Part shown: positions 22,853-34,443 of the stretch, piece by piece
How the letters are laid out: every line of letters begins with the position of its first letter
Position numbering within the stretch: the stretch's first letter is position 1
DNA from: Allium sativum
Lineage: Eukaryota > Streptophyta > Magnoliopsida > Asparagales > Amaryllidaceae
Reading direction: 5' to 3'
Assembly (NCBI GenBank): GCA_030737875.1
Contig: CM060915.1
Coordinates: 568,028,577 to 568,092,576 of the forward strand
Length of the DNA: 64,000 nt
The notes under the pieces: generated by a model
What the model saw: the letters and a program-made list of their open reading frames with translations, nothing else
Database searches by the model: none
Told to the model about the DNA's origin: nothing
Program-made: the position numbers and the translations under genes

Positions 22853-24127
22853 CTATGCTGCCGCCAATTTTTTGCTCACGTAATACACTGGTCTTTGAAC
22901 TTTATCTTCTTCTCTCACCAATGCTGAGCTAATCGCGTGGGACGACACTGCCAAGTAAACGAATAAGTCCTCGTGATCCACCGGCTTAGATAATATTGGA
23001 GGTTTCTCCAGGTGACTCAGCAGGTTTTGAAACGCTTCTATGCAGTCAGGCGTCCATTTGAAGTGGCGTTTTCCTCGCTTTATCAATTCGAAGAATGGGA
23101 TGCATTTGTCCGTAGCCCTGGAGATGAATCTACTTAGTGCTGCTACTTTCCCTGCAAGGCTTTGCACATCTTTAATTTGCCTAGGCTCCTGAATTCCTCT
23201 AATTTCTGCGATCTGGTCTGGATTAATCTCAATCCCGCCAGAACTCACGATGAATCCCAAGAATTTTCCGGAGGCGACCCGGAATGAACATTTCGTTGGG
23301 TTGAGTTTCATCCCGTACTTTCGAAGAATGCCAAACATCTCTGCCAAGTCTGTAGTGTGATTGGAGGATTGCATGGACTTAACCAACATGTCGTCGACGT
23401 ATACTTCCATTGTTTTCCCAATCTGGTTATAGAACATTCTGTTCACTAACCGTTGATATGTAGCGCCTGCGTTCTTCAAGCCAAAGGGCATTACCACGTA
23501 GCAGTATAATCCCAGATCCGTAATGAAGCTAGTGTGTTCTTGATCTGGAACATGCATTGGAATTTGGTTATATCATCAATAAGCATCCATAAATGAGAGA
23601 AGTTCATGACCCGTCGTTGAGTCCACCAACTGATCGATCATGGGTAACGGAAAACTGTCTTTTGGGCAGGCTTTATTCAAATCCGAGAAATCGATACACG
23701 TTCGCCACTTCCCGTTGGCCTTCTTTACCAGAACTGGATTTGAAATCCTGTCTGGGTAGGTTGAGTCTCTGATAAATCCATTACTCTTTAGCTTTCCAAC
23801 TTCTTCTTTCAAGGCAGCGGACCTCTCTGGGCCCAGCATTCGCCTTTTTTGTTTTACCGGAGGATGCTTAGGGTTAATGCTTAATGAATGGTTCATGATT
23901 GATGGAGATATCCCACACATGTCTGCGTGGGTACAAGCTAATAAATCCAAGTTATCTTTCAAGAAATCCGTCGGTTCTTTAGCTAAATTTGGATTTAACT
24001 GGGATCCAATCTTAAGGACCTTCTCTGGGTCACTATCATCGATCGGTACATCCACAGTTGTCTCGTTGGGAGTCGTCATTTTGACCCCAGGTTTTTTGTC
24101 CTCTCCGGGATCTATATCCTCGGGCAA
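22853..24127 (-). pseudogene. RT2 pol: reverse transcriptase
   Basis: RNA-dependent DNA polymerase of the element. The N-terminal half (24127-23576) holds the RT start, GKWRTCIDFSDLNKACPKDSFPLP and the first catalytic Asp in SFMDAY. Two consecutive TGA codons (about 23578-23573) then replace the Ser-Gly that normally follows. The C-terminal half (23557-22853) has FGLKNAGATYQ and an intact YVDD (Tyr53-Asp56 of this part), then thumb and connection. Both halves share one frame. KACPKDSFPLP is characteristic of the Tat and related plant gypsy lineages. Confidence 0.92.
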
Positions 24128-24166
24128 CTCTCTGGGCGACTCATCTACGTTTATCCTCTTTAATTG

Positions 24167-25150
24167 CTATAAGGTCTCCGCCCTTTCGGGGGGAGAAGCA
24201 CCCTTGGTTTCTATGTCTTCTCCGTTGCGGAGTAGCTTTAGCTCTGCAATATAACATGCTCGTGTGGCAACCTGATCTACTCTGACAATACCAACACCAG
24301 CTTCTGTAGGAAACTTCAATAACAAGCACCAGGGGGCTATACAGGCTCTGAACATGGCTAGGGCCGGACGGCCTAAGAAGGCATTATAGGGTGATTCAAT
24401 ACCCAAAGCCACGAAGGGAAGAATTCTCACTCTATGGCGTTCTCCTTCCCAAAGTGTAACTGGTAGCTCTACATATCCCATTGGAGCGGTGGATGCTCCG
24501 TTAAATCGACGGATCCATCCTTCACAAGGCTTCAAGTCTTTTATCTCGAGATTCATCTGGTCGAATGTCTTTTTGAAAAGAATGTTAACAGAACTCCCGT
24601 TATCCACCAAAACTTTATGAACAGTGGCTGGGCCAATAGGAACTGTGATTACAAATGGATCTTCGGTTGGAGCATGGACTCCGATGCTTTCTCGTTCGTG
24701 GAAAACGACGTCGTCGGACATCATCTTTTGTTGCTTTACCGGGACATTGTCCTCAGGGTTGCTACACTCTCCTACCTCGAGGTGCTGCTTAGCCGCATTG
24801 ACATACTGATCCAATGCCTTGGAACCGTGCCCGGCAAGATAAAGCCCTCCGATTATGGTATTGATAACAAGGTCCTTTCCCTTTTGCTGGGCAGTTGGCC
24901 TGACAGCAGGTTGATTCTGGTTCTGATTTGGGGCCTGTACGGCTTGCCCCCTGTCTCTGGGTGTCACTCTGTATTCATCCAATTTTCCTTCTCGGAGAAG
25001 CTTCTCGACCACATCTCTTAGGTGACGGCATTCATTTGTTGAGTGGTCGTGAATCTGATGGAAGAGACAGAACTTCCCCGTCTCACGTTCTTTCTCCGTC
25101 GACTCTCTGGGTGTAGGCCTTTTATTTTGGAGGACGTTGTACGAATCCAT
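24167..25150 (-). pseudogene. RT2 gag end and protease
   Basis: Begins in the gag C-terminal part with a Cys/His zinc knuckle (CLFHQIHDHSTNEC, residues 28-41), then a retropepsin-like aspartic protease with VDNGSSVNILF (Asp183, Gly185, Ser186) and a hydrophobic AFLGRPAL segment further on. The protease would cut the polyprotein into its mature parts. Asp-Asn-Gly in place of the commoner Asp-Ser/Thr-Gly is usual in this lineage. An in-frame TAG at 24169-24167, before QLKRI, separates it from RT and may be another CAG to TAG. Confidence 0.87.
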
Positions 25151-25216
25151 GAAGATATTCTCAAAAGTATCGTTTATTGGCGTATAACTTTCAAAAGACC
25201 TGAGATGAGTCCTTCT

Positions 25217-26515
25217 CTAGGAGTCGTTCCCTCGATTCCTCTTCCGGTTATTGCCGTTACTGTTATTACCATTGTTTCCTGACTGGCGATCACCCTGGTT
25301 CCGGTTTCCGACATTAACTTCGACCTTCCCCGAGCTATCTCCTGTCTGCTTAATGGAGACATTGCTCTGGATTTCCTCCGTATCTGCCATTTTTGCCTTC
25401 CGGTTAGCATATACCTCCTCCCAGCGTAAGTGCACGTTAGCTTTTTCGTAGAATAACTCTCTAGTATGAGGTGGCTTGCCGGCCAGGTATCTCTCAAATT
25501 CGGTGTCTTTATCTATCCCATCAATCAGGGCTGCCACAATAGTTGGCTCATGAGGATCTTTGACTTCACTAGCGGCTAGGTTGAAACGGTCTAGATACAC
25601 CCTCAAACTCTCGCCTGGTCGTTGCTTGACAAGGAACAAGTCAATCACACTCTTCGTCCTTTGTGCATAGATGCGGAACTGTTCCACAAACCTTTCACTC
25701 AACTCCCTAAAGCTGGTAATTGATATTGCTGGTAAGAGAGCAAACCATAATAACGCTACATCCTCCAGGAATATAGGAAATGCTTTGCACTTGACAGCGT
25801 CGGAAGCTGCGGCAGCGGTCATTGACCAAGAGTATCTCATCAGATGTTAGATGGGATCAGATCTACCCGCGTAACGGTTCATCTGCGGCATGTTGAAGCG
25901 CCTCGGGAACGTCGCATCTAAAATGTCATCAGTGAAAGGGGTGTGACTATGGTCAATTCCCCAATCTTCATTCCGTTGTCCCCGGCTACTTGCCAGAATT
26001 TGATGGATCGTAGCTGCAACATTTGCACTGGTCAGCGGAGGCTCGGGATCAGCGCTTCTTGGTCGGTGGAACTCTCTGACCTCCCTTCCAGGGGCAGCCA
26101 CGAAATATGGGGCTCGGATTGGGCTTCGCTGCCCCCTGTTACCATGAGCATTTGTACGGCGAAGGGGCTGAGGTAGTCTATTCTCAACAGGGCTGTCCAC
26201 ACCTCGAGCTCTGGGAGTTGCGGCACGTTTATTCATATTCCGGTTTGAGGGCCTTGCACCCAGTACCTCTTCTTCCCGCGATGGCAGGGTTCCAAATCTG
26301 AGCTGCTCTATGTTTTCAGGCCTCTCATACGGTCACCGCGGAGGTCTTGGCGATTCCTCTGACGAAGAAGAGTACTCTGGGGTGAGCGGACGAATTTGGG
26401 GCGTCCTTTGCCTTGCAAGATCATTGAGCCTTCTATCCATAGCAGTCAAGTTCTGTCGCAGCATGGAGCTCTCCTGCCTTTGAGCAGCCAATTCATCAAA
26501 CAGCCTCTGCCACAT
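25217..26515 (-). pseudogene. RT2 gag (capsid) region
   Basis: Gag forms the cytoplasmic particle that packages element RNA. The frame is broken by stops at 26335-26333 (CGA to TGA likely), 25849-25847 (CAA to TAA: the context is DPI-stop-HLMRYSW) and 25219-25217. The core segment 25840-25217 fits the Pfam retrotransposon gag family (FLEDVALLWFALLP...SFRELSERFVEQF). A Gln/Asn/Gly- and Arg-rich C-terminus comes before the zinc knuckle of the next feature. The N-terminal part (26515-25850) has a short coiled coil and a low-complexity Arg/Pro/Ser stretch. Confidence 0.85.
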
Positions 26516-26997
26516 TTTAGAAAAGCGAGAAAGATCTCCCTCAGTAACGGGAGCAGAAGGGTCATATTGATCATCAACATTTTCTCTTATGCGCAGAGAA
26601 CTTGAACCAGGTCGAGCAGAGGTACCGGGACGGGAAGTGTGAGCTATAACCTCCTTTACAGGTCGAGTTGTAGTCTGTCATCATTTCGGATCACGGTCGA
26701 CCTGTGCCTGTGGCTCGTAGTGCCCCCCTGGGGTCGGATCGTGGTAGCATTACGAGGAGGGTTTGCGGCGTTGTCTCAGGATCGGGTGATGACTCCTTTT
26801 GCAGTTCGGATCGTGTCGCTCTCAATGTTTCGGACCGCGGCGCCCCCTTCTGATTGGCTCGTGACGCCACGCTCGGATCGGATCGTGTCCACGTCTCCAC
26901 GATCCGCGAGGCCTTCCTCGACCTGTTCATGTACGCTTTCTTCAACTGCCTCATTTGCTTGCGAAGCTCATACTTCCTTAGACTTCTTTCCAGCCAT
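26516..26997 (-). pseudogene. RT2 probable gag N-terminus / leader, broken
   Basis: A minus-strand ATG at 26997-26995 (MAGKKSK...) is the likely gag start. The frame soon meets a TGA and later stops and is out of phase with the gag core. The encoded text is low complexity with repeated TIR/VIR words, because the DNA carries many GATCCG/CGGATC motifs (26690-26900). No domain recognised. Confidence 0.45.
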
Positions 26998-27113
26998 GAT
27001 ATCAGATGTCGCTGGAATCTTCAGAAATCTGAACAGTGAAGTTTTGGGACTGTTTTCTTCGGACTTTCAAATCCAATTAGTAGAATAGCAATCCGGTAGG
27101 CTGAGAATTGAAT

Positions 27114-27133
27114 TCTCAGTGGAAGCACCAAAA
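27114..27133 (-). other. RT2 primer-binding site region
   Basis: Minus strand TTTTGGTGCTTCCACTGAGA immediately follows the 5' LTR. A TTTTGGTGCTT... start at this place is familiar from Tat-type elements; the primer tRNA was not assigned. It shows that the LTR at 27134-27850 is the 5' LTR of the minus-strand element. Confidence 0.65.
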
Positions 27134-27850
27134 TGTTAGATCAAAATTTGGACCTAACACCCAAATTGTTCTGATTCATAGAGAATTAGAACTGAAGAAT
27201 GAAGAAAAAGCAGAAAACACACAGAATTTATAGTGGTTCGGCATTAACGAGTCTACGTCCACTATATATGTTATCGATTATACTTTGAATACTAGTACAA
27301 TCAATGATTTCTCTCAAACTCACTCTTACAATTATGATTTCTCTCAGTAATCTCGAAGTAGAAGTGATAAGAAATAGTGGTATGACGGTAATGGTGGAAT
27401 CAGTGCTCAATACTGCCAAAGGATCCCGAAAAATGCCAACCTCTGGGCTATTTATAGTTAATTCTGTCAGCCGGATCGCGGTCATACGTGGCGCAAATCC
27501 CGAGAATATCGGATCGGATCGAGCAATGAGGAAGAAATGGTCAATGTGACAGTTGTGGACACGTGTCGCTGGATCCACGGATTGCGGATCGCCGAAGACC
27601 AGTTCGTGGTTGAACAGTTCAGGAACTTCGCCACGTAGCAGGGGATCGGATCGGAGTGGGGTGGTGGCATAGCTGCAGATCGGGTCGTGTTCCCATGGAC
27701 GGATCGGGTCGCGTTCTGGCGATCCGAGGGGTGCGATCCGTGTGAGCGATCCACTGGTGCGATCTGGCCTTTCATGAACTAGAGGAACAAAGCTTCATAC
27801 TTTCTTCTTGTGTGTGAACCTTGGTGGCTTGGTCAAAAAGCTAGCCAACA
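27134..27850 (-). repeat. RT2 5' LTR (717 bp)
   Basis: Minus strand begins TGTTGGCTAGC and ends GATCTAACA. It matches the RT7 LTR (48062-48807) at both ends and in the middle (ttatagtggttcgg...ctacgtccact, + strand). The 27420-27775 part contains about 14 GATC words, most in the form CGGATCG or GCGATCC, roughly ten times the chance rate. Confidence 0.9.
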
Positions 27851-30800
27851 TAATATATATAGCCCTTGAAAATAAACATTTAGAAAACTACCTTAGAATT
27901 CGACGAAACCACTTTTGTTGGATCCGGGATGTCAAATTATTGCTAAGTTTCAAATTCCATTATTTTTGAAGTTAATATGTGAGCGTGGCAAAGGAAAATA
28001 TGTTTGGTTGATTTCAGTTAAATTGGATCGACCGGAAAATGGTCGTTTCTCAAACGGTCTCAGAATTCGACGAAATCAGTTTTGTTGGGACCATATCGTC
28101 AAAACATAGTTAGATTTATTTTTTTGGAATTTTTAGAATCAGTATATGGCCCCGGCAAATTGAAATGTACGTTCAAATCAAATATTGAATGTTTTATATT
28201 TTAATTTGAAGAAAAACTGACTGAAACAGTCAAATGGGTCCACGAAACATATCCCGTTGTGTTTGGAATGGGGGTATTTAGCTAGAGACGATAGTCGTTG
28301 GGTTTGGATTGGAGTTCATATGGGAAAAACCCTATTTTTGAATTCATATAAATATCGACGAACAGGAATTTTCCATCATTAATTAAAAATTATAAAAAAA
28401 TAAAAGCTGCCTTTTCTCTCTCCTCGATGTCGATCAAAGACGGAAACCCTTCACGGCCTTCCCAGCCCGATTCCTCCTCCTACAAGAAAAATTACACCGC
28501 CCTCCTGTTGAGGATTTTATTGATCTCTACAAGAGCTCCACATCCATAGCTACACCCTCTATCATTGAGTATTTTGGGAGAATCACCTCGAGGAAGGCGT
28601 CGACTTTCCACCGCCATAACTCCTCCGATCTGACGGCGAGTTGACCGCGACTGGTCCCTTCCGGCGCGCGTCTCCAAGCTCCTCGATGTGGTATAGTTCG
28701 ATCCTCCTCAAAGTCCATGGATTTTCCTGAAAATCTAAACCTAGATTTGAACATTTCAGAAAGGTAACGGCTTTATATATTTTAAACTGTTCTATAGCAC
28801 TTTAAAGTGCTACGGTTTATGATTTTACAATAAAATCATATCTTCCTCGTTTGTTGTCGAAATACATTGAAACAAGAGACAATGGACTCGTGTGGATGTC
28901 TTCTACATTCTAGAAGAGACCGGATAATTTTTTGAGCCTTCTACAATTTTTGGAGGAGTGGGACCCAATGTGAGATTTTTGAATTATAAATGATATGGAA
29001 ATGACGATGTATAAATTATATAGTCGATGTATGAGTTATATAAGCATTGTACACCTCATCTATAAGCGTTTTATATGTTGTATGTTTGATGTATAAGTTA
29101 TATATGTGTTGTAAAAATGATATATGCATTGAAATGAATTGAAATGATATTGAAAGGAAACCGAAATATATTTATATACGTATATATATATATATACTCC
29201 CCTCGTCCACATACCATGAACGATATATATTGGTTGTGATATGTTTTGGATTATTGGTTGATGTGAAATTTGGTGAATGTCATGAATGGTTGATTGGAAA
29301 TGATTGATTGTGGTTGAAATCCCAATAGGATTAGTATATAGGAAAATTCGTCTGCGTACGATCTAGATATTGAAATCCCCGTTTTCAAAACCTACGAGGC
29401 TTTAAGGTAGAGCGCGGAGTCGTACTCAGGACGGTGCCGGTTTTAACTACCCTGCCATTATGTTGCCGAAATTTTCAATAATATTCATGTGTAATAACCA
29501 TATTCATGTGTTGAAACCATATTCATGTGTTAAATAGAAATTCATGTGCTGAATAGAAATTCATGTGTTGAATAAATTCTTTGAAAGATAAAAATAGCAT
29601 TTTTACCTTATGTATGAACTATATAAATTAATCGTTTTGTGAAATAAATTGTTTTACAATAAAAATCACATTTTATTATATATATGAATTGTTAAAAATA
29701 GTGATGTGTTGAAAGAAATATCTGTTGGGTAAAAATATCATTTTTATCAAATATATAAAATGAATATGGTTTTGAAATCAAAGAATGAATTATGTTTATA
29801 TATATATATATAATTAAAATAAATCGTATAACGAAGCTGCAATTCGTATTTTGAAACCGTGATTTCAAACGATTATTGCGGAAGATTCGACCATCGGATT
29901 TTCCCGAAACTGTTGGGTTCGCTTTGGAAATATCTTTCCAACGACACCAACTTTTAAATTCAAATCTGAATGAAAACAGCGCCAGAATCGATTATATTTA
30001 TATATAAATATGAATATAATTAAATTAAATCGAATAACAATGCTGCAGTTCGTATTTTGAAATCGTAACTTCAAACTATTGTACCGGGAGATCCAACCGT
30101 CGGATTTTTCCAAAATTAGAACTGTTGATTCGTTTTGAAAAGATCGTTCTAATGATACAAAATTTGTGAAGATCCAACGGCTAGATTTTCAGATATGTGT
30201 AAATCAAATCTGAAGAAAAACAGCGCCACGGCCGCGTTATGGCCTGAAGCGTCGTTTGAATGAATTGGCTACTTTTAAATAAATAAAAATAGCGATAAAT
30301 CGTGATAGAATATTATAAATGATATGGAATGGAAATAAACTGAATTTGCTCAGTTTATCTGATATTTGATGGTTGAATATGTTTGGCGTGAAAATTACAT
30401 TAAAGAACAAAATTATTGATGTCGGATAATTTAACCATTGAAATGAATTGATTTGAAATTCCAAATATACGTGAATTATTTGAAAAGGCCGAGTTGATTC
30501 TCATTTCAAATAATTGATCGACGATGAAAAGTCGAAGATATGAGGACGGTGCAAGACCGATGATCTTCACGTTGAATGGAGGGGTGCTACTGATGCTCAT
30601 GTTAGGAGTAGCTACCTTAAAGGGGCTGAAGTGGTAGCCGTCCGGATGTACTTGTTGATTGTACAGATGTGCGAGGTATAAGGTGCCTCCGGTTTCGTTC
30701 AGACCCAGAACGAACTTGTAAATGGACCGTGTGTCTGACATTGGATTTTGTTCTGTGCTGATTGTTCTCTATTATATATATATATATATCTGTTTGGCGG

Positions 30801-30901
30801 CGGAGAATTTATTCTCTTGCTTAATGCCCTTTTCTGAGACGTGCGAGCTCAGAGGGTATATATCGATAGAAATCAGTCGCGTGGACACTACAACAAAAAC
30901 A

Positions 30902-31060
30902 CCATATTACAACTTTAATTTTATAACTGTGCAAAAAGCACAGTTGTAATAAATGTTTTTTTTACAACTGTGCCAAATGCACTGTTGTAATAAGTGTTTT
31001 TTACAACTGTGAAAGAATCACTGTTGTAATAAACATGTATATCACAACTTTTCATTTTAT
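30902..31060. repeat. DT1 left subterminal repeats
   Basis: Repeated TTACAACTGTG and its inverse CACAGTTGTAATAA, several copies in about 150 bp. Such subterminal arrays are known binding sites for the CACTA accessory protein (TNPA type). Confidence 0.8.
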
Positions 31061-31079
31061 TCGTGTAATAGAGATGCCT

Positions 31080-31720
31080 AGTACAAACTTCATGTTTATA
31101 ATATCTATATTTAATAACTAATTATATTGGTATTTAATAATAATATTTAATAATAATAATTAATAATAAACTTGGAAATCAATAATATTTGCCAATTATT
31201 ATTAAATAATTAATAGTTGAGATTTAAAAATTAGTATTGAATAATAGTAATAAAAAATCATAATTAATTAATTGAAATAATAAATAAATTAATAATATAT
31301 ATATCTAATAAGTAATACGTAAAAGATTATAATCGAATAGTAATATATAATTAAATTGCAAAATGAAATAATTTGTAGTAATAATTATTAACAAATAATT
31401 AGTAATTAACAATTAATAATTAACAGTTAATAAATTAATATTCAATAATCAATAGGTAAATATTAAATACTAAATATTTGATTAAAATCAATAATTTATA
31501 AATGATTCACTGTTAAATACCAACCAATAATAGTTAATAATAAATTTTTATGATATATAATATTTAATTTAATGATAATAAAATATTAATTAAGCTGTAA
31601 CAGTTAAAGTTAGCATTAAACGTTAAATAATAATAGTAATAAATCCAACAAACAAGTAGAAAGTTTTGATTCATACCAATTTTAGTACTATAAAAACGAA
31701 AATATGCTAAGAATTTTTTT
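31080..31720. other. AT-rich stretch inside DT1
   Basis: About 640 bp made nearly only of A and T with many aataatta/taataat words. No ORF or other structure seen. Confidence 0.6.
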
Positions 31721-32591
31721 TATGTAGTGGTGGGTTTTGTTACTTGTCATCATTAGCCTTTTACAAATATGCAAATTGTTTGTTTTGTAACGTTTTAAAC
31801 AAAAAGTCACGCGTTAGTGTTTACAAATCTGCAAAACCATCCATTTTGTACTAAACAAAAGCAACGCATCGGCTAGTCCAAAAGAAACGGGTCCGACCCG
31901 ATACCCAAACTAAGAATATCTTACAGATCGTAGCCGCCACACGCTTTTCGTTCCCATTTCTAGAACCCTAATGAAGATAATCATGGTGTATTATTTTTCT
32001 TGAATCCTATCTTCCCTTTTTTCTCCTACTTGTCTACATCGTCATAGCTATATTCGCCTCTCTTCTATACCGAGTTCGAGTATTTTTATGCACAAAACAA
32101 TTCCGATCCAGGCACTTTTCCTTAAACTGAAAAAGCTCAATTTCGATCCGGACTCTATTCTGATCCGGCCTCAATTCCGAGTTTTCCTCTCTTCTATATA
32201 TTGGCCTCTCTTCTATACCGAGTTTCGAAGACTGAAAAATCTCGAGACGGTTGTACTTGAGGTATTCATGTTTTGTCCATTGAACTTGAAAAATTATTTC
32301 TGTTTCCATACATGATAGTTATGGCCATTGTTTCATAAGGTTTTGTTACATAATAAATTGTATTAAAAATTGAGGTTCTGTATTTGAATATTGTTAGCAG
32401 AAACTAACATGCGAGGGGATTGAAATTATTGATTGATATGTAGAGACACATTGCTACAATTATCACAGCTGTGCAGGCAAACATCATCACGCGGTATGGA
32501 TTCTTCAACGTACTTCCTTTCCTATCCATTTTGTCAACTCAAACTTGTATTGCATAATATAGACATAGTCTAATGGATTTGGGTTTTGTAG

Positions 32592-32728
32592 ACCATACGG
32601 GATTCATCAACATGGACAAGTGACGGTTCTTTTGAGATGAAATCAGAAAGCTTAGCTGGGTCTGATTATCATCCGTTAGGCAATGGAAATCCAACAACTA
32701 ACTAGTGGATACCTTCTGTTGATAATGT
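32592..32728 (+). pseudogene. DT1: captured exon-like segment (upstream)
   Basis: Follows a good acceptor (gggttttgtag) and is open for 37 codons to an in-frame TAG; beyond the TAG the frame stays open to about 32728. The sequence (e.g. TWTSDGSFEMKSESLAGSDYHP) is not recognised. Probably an exon of the same captured gene as the next feature, with a nonsense change. Low certainty. Confidence 0.35.
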
Positions 32729-33086
32729 ATAGTTACCTCTCTTTACTCTTTTTTCCCTTCAGAAAACTTCTTTAAAATTTGACTTAAAACTGATTGCACT
32801 ATACATGAACATAGGGCAAAGTTTGTTGTAGGATATCTTCTATACTGGTTTGTTGTAGGATATCTTCTAAACTGATTGAACAAATTCGACGACTCTCATT
32901 TTAGGAGTACATTTGCATTTATGTGTTTAGAAGCTAGCAAAATTTTAGCTATCCACTACTGTTTACACAAATCAACCATACTTAGAATGTGATAACTTCA
33001 ATCGTTACACATCCAATTCTGTATTGAACTCGTATTCACAAATGTCATTACATGAAAACATGTTTTTTTATTTTTTTTATTTTCAG

Positions 33087-33686
33087 ACAAGGATTTTTCC
33101 TGATGAATTATCATAGCCGACAGCTCATAGTTGATGTTTGTGCACACGGGTTTGGGGACCAACGTGGAAACATGATACATTTAAATGTGAGAGACTGTTG
33201 CTTGCATAGAAGACACCAAAGGATTATTGAAGAAGCTCCAGCAGTAAATATAATTTATCTGTTTCTTCTTGATTCCAATGTGCTTTCTTATTTGTACCAT
33301 TTTACAGCCAAATATCGTGAATGATTTTCATTCCCAGCAGGGTGAAGCCGCTGTTTCTGCTGCCGAGGTAACTTTGTATGCTTTTGCATCCAAGTTTAAT
33401 CTATACTATGCAATAGGATTTCCGGCTGTATAAGTTGTCACTTTATTTTGTATACTACTCCCTTATATTATCATATGAACTTACAATTACATGAACATCG
33501 AGGTGCCATTGACATTAAAGGTTCACATTTTAGTTAACCAAAGTCTTCTTTTTTGTTATTCCCATTCACACACTTATGTTTTTGTTTATTTTGTCACTTT
33601 ATTTTTCTGTTCCTTTTTCTAACAACAAACGTATTCTTATGCAACAGGTTTCAGATTACTGTAGTGAACTTGCAACAAAAAGATAA
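33087..33686 (+). pseudogene. DT1: three-exon end of an unrecognised gene
   Basis: Three exon-like blocks with canonical splice sites: 33087-33243 (acceptor TTTTCAG, donor GCA|GTAAAT), 33308-33367 (acceptor TTTACAG, donor GAG|GTAACT) and 33648-33686 (acceptor GCAACAG). Both junctions fall between codons and the joined frame stays open to a TAA at 33684-33686. Agreement of two phase-0 junctions and an open frame is unlikely by chance, so this is a real gene tail, either captured from the host or a relic of a CACTA accessory gene. Encoded words include [17 protein letters not shown] and [17 protein letters not shown] recognise no family. Confidence 0.5.
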
Positions 33687-33964
33687 ATGGTATAAAGATT
33701 TTGTTGTCTTCGACTTGTGTACTCCCATAGGATATTCAATTTTTGTGGATAACTTGTGTTTGTACTAAGTTGCTTTGTAACGGTCAAGTATTTAATAATG
33801 CGTAAAATGTTTTCTAAAACTTACTGTTTGTAATATTGAAAATTTGAGTATTTTAATTAATTAGTTTGCAAATAATTGTAATATCTGATTTGCTTATGGA
33901 GTATTGCTACATTTAGTGTATTGTTCATTTTATTTGCAAAAGTTCTATTTTTTTTAAATGCAAC

Positions 33965-34200
33965 TATTAATCACAACGGTGCATAGCAGTTGTAGTAGAT
34001 ATTATTACATCGGTGTTTAACTATTGTAATAAAGTTTATTACAACAGTGGAAAAAAGTTGTAAAATATACATATTACAACGGTGTTGCAACGGTGCAAAA
34101 AAGTTGTAAGATTTTAGTCTATTACAACTTCTTAATACACGATGGTTAGCCCAACGTTGTAAAATGTATATTACAACGGTGTTCCACCGCTGTAATAGGG
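33965..34200. repeat. DT1 right subterminal repeats
   Basis: Repeated ATTACAACGGTG and GTTGTAATA/GTTGTAAAA words in both orientations, the counterpart of the left array. Confidence 0.8.
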
Positions 34201-34443
34201 TCATTTTTTGTAGTGGGAGTGAATTGCCTGTGTGGCATGCCTAAGTGGCAGATGATCAAGGCTTCTGTTGAAAAGCAAAGTCTTGTGGTTGATGATCAAA
34301 GCACGGCCTATGTGGCATAGCTTTGTGTATAGCGTTAATTCGCGAGCCTCACACCCCGGTATGAACTAGAAACGGGAGAGGATCCAAGGAGAACATGCGT
34401 CTCTTTCTAGCTAGGGTGGTGTCAGTGACCTACCAGCCCTGAC

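Larger units (their letters stand above)
5009..27850 (-). mobile_element. RT2: Tat-lineage Ty3/gypsy element, split by RT3
   Basis: The sequence of RT2 is 5009-5318 plus 19454-27850. Minus-strand order from the right: 5' LTR (27850-27134), PBS, gag, protease, RT, two RNase H domains, integrase (to 20833), a spacer, a 111-bp tandem array, then the end of an ORF running the opposite way (+ strand). Its 3' LTR must lie left of the window, beyond RT1. The two RNase H domains in series and the extra antisense ORF are marks of the Tat lineage. Gag-pol is one frame broken by about nine stops and at least two frameshifts, so the copy is dead. It entered RT4; TAATA at 27851-27855 would be its right target duplication. 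Confidence 0.83.
30886..34215 (+). mobile_element. DT1: CACTA (EnSpm) DNA transposon, non-autonomous
   Basis: Ends CACTACAACAAAAAC... and ...TTTTTTGTAGTG, inside a 3-bp duplication GGA (30883-30885 and 34216-34218). RT6 provides the unoccupied site: at 43291-43310 it reads tcgcatGGAgtgaattgcc, joining the two flanks. Subterminal repeats are present at both ends. The 3.3-kb interior has no recognisable TNP2-type transposase, so it depended on another copy. It carries an AT-rich region (31080-31720) and a split gene piece (about 31960-33686). Strand is arbitrary, chosen by the direction of the gene piece. Confidence 0.93.
27851..34443 (+). mobile_element. RT4: LTR remnant of the RT3/RT6-related family
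   Basis: Excluding DT1, 27851-30885 and 34216-34443 align, with gaps, to RT6 (38570-43529): the same order of segments such as ccacttttgttggatcc, gtgagcgtggcaaagg, cccgttgtgtttggaatg, a CT-rich leader, tatgtgtctgacattgg and gtgacctaccagccctgac. It lacks the first ~400 bp, lost behind RT2, and its end, which lies beyond RT5 outside the window. It is the outermost, oldest visible layer and carries no coding sequence. The AT-rich part 28770-30240 contains (TA)n runs near 29165-29200 and 29797-29813. ORFs at 28430-28760 lie in the leader-like part and look non-genic. Confidence 0.75.

Noticed and set aside
31080..31720. AT-rich stretch in DT1 as a possible origin or matrix-attachment site
   Set aside because: Base composition alone does not support such a call.
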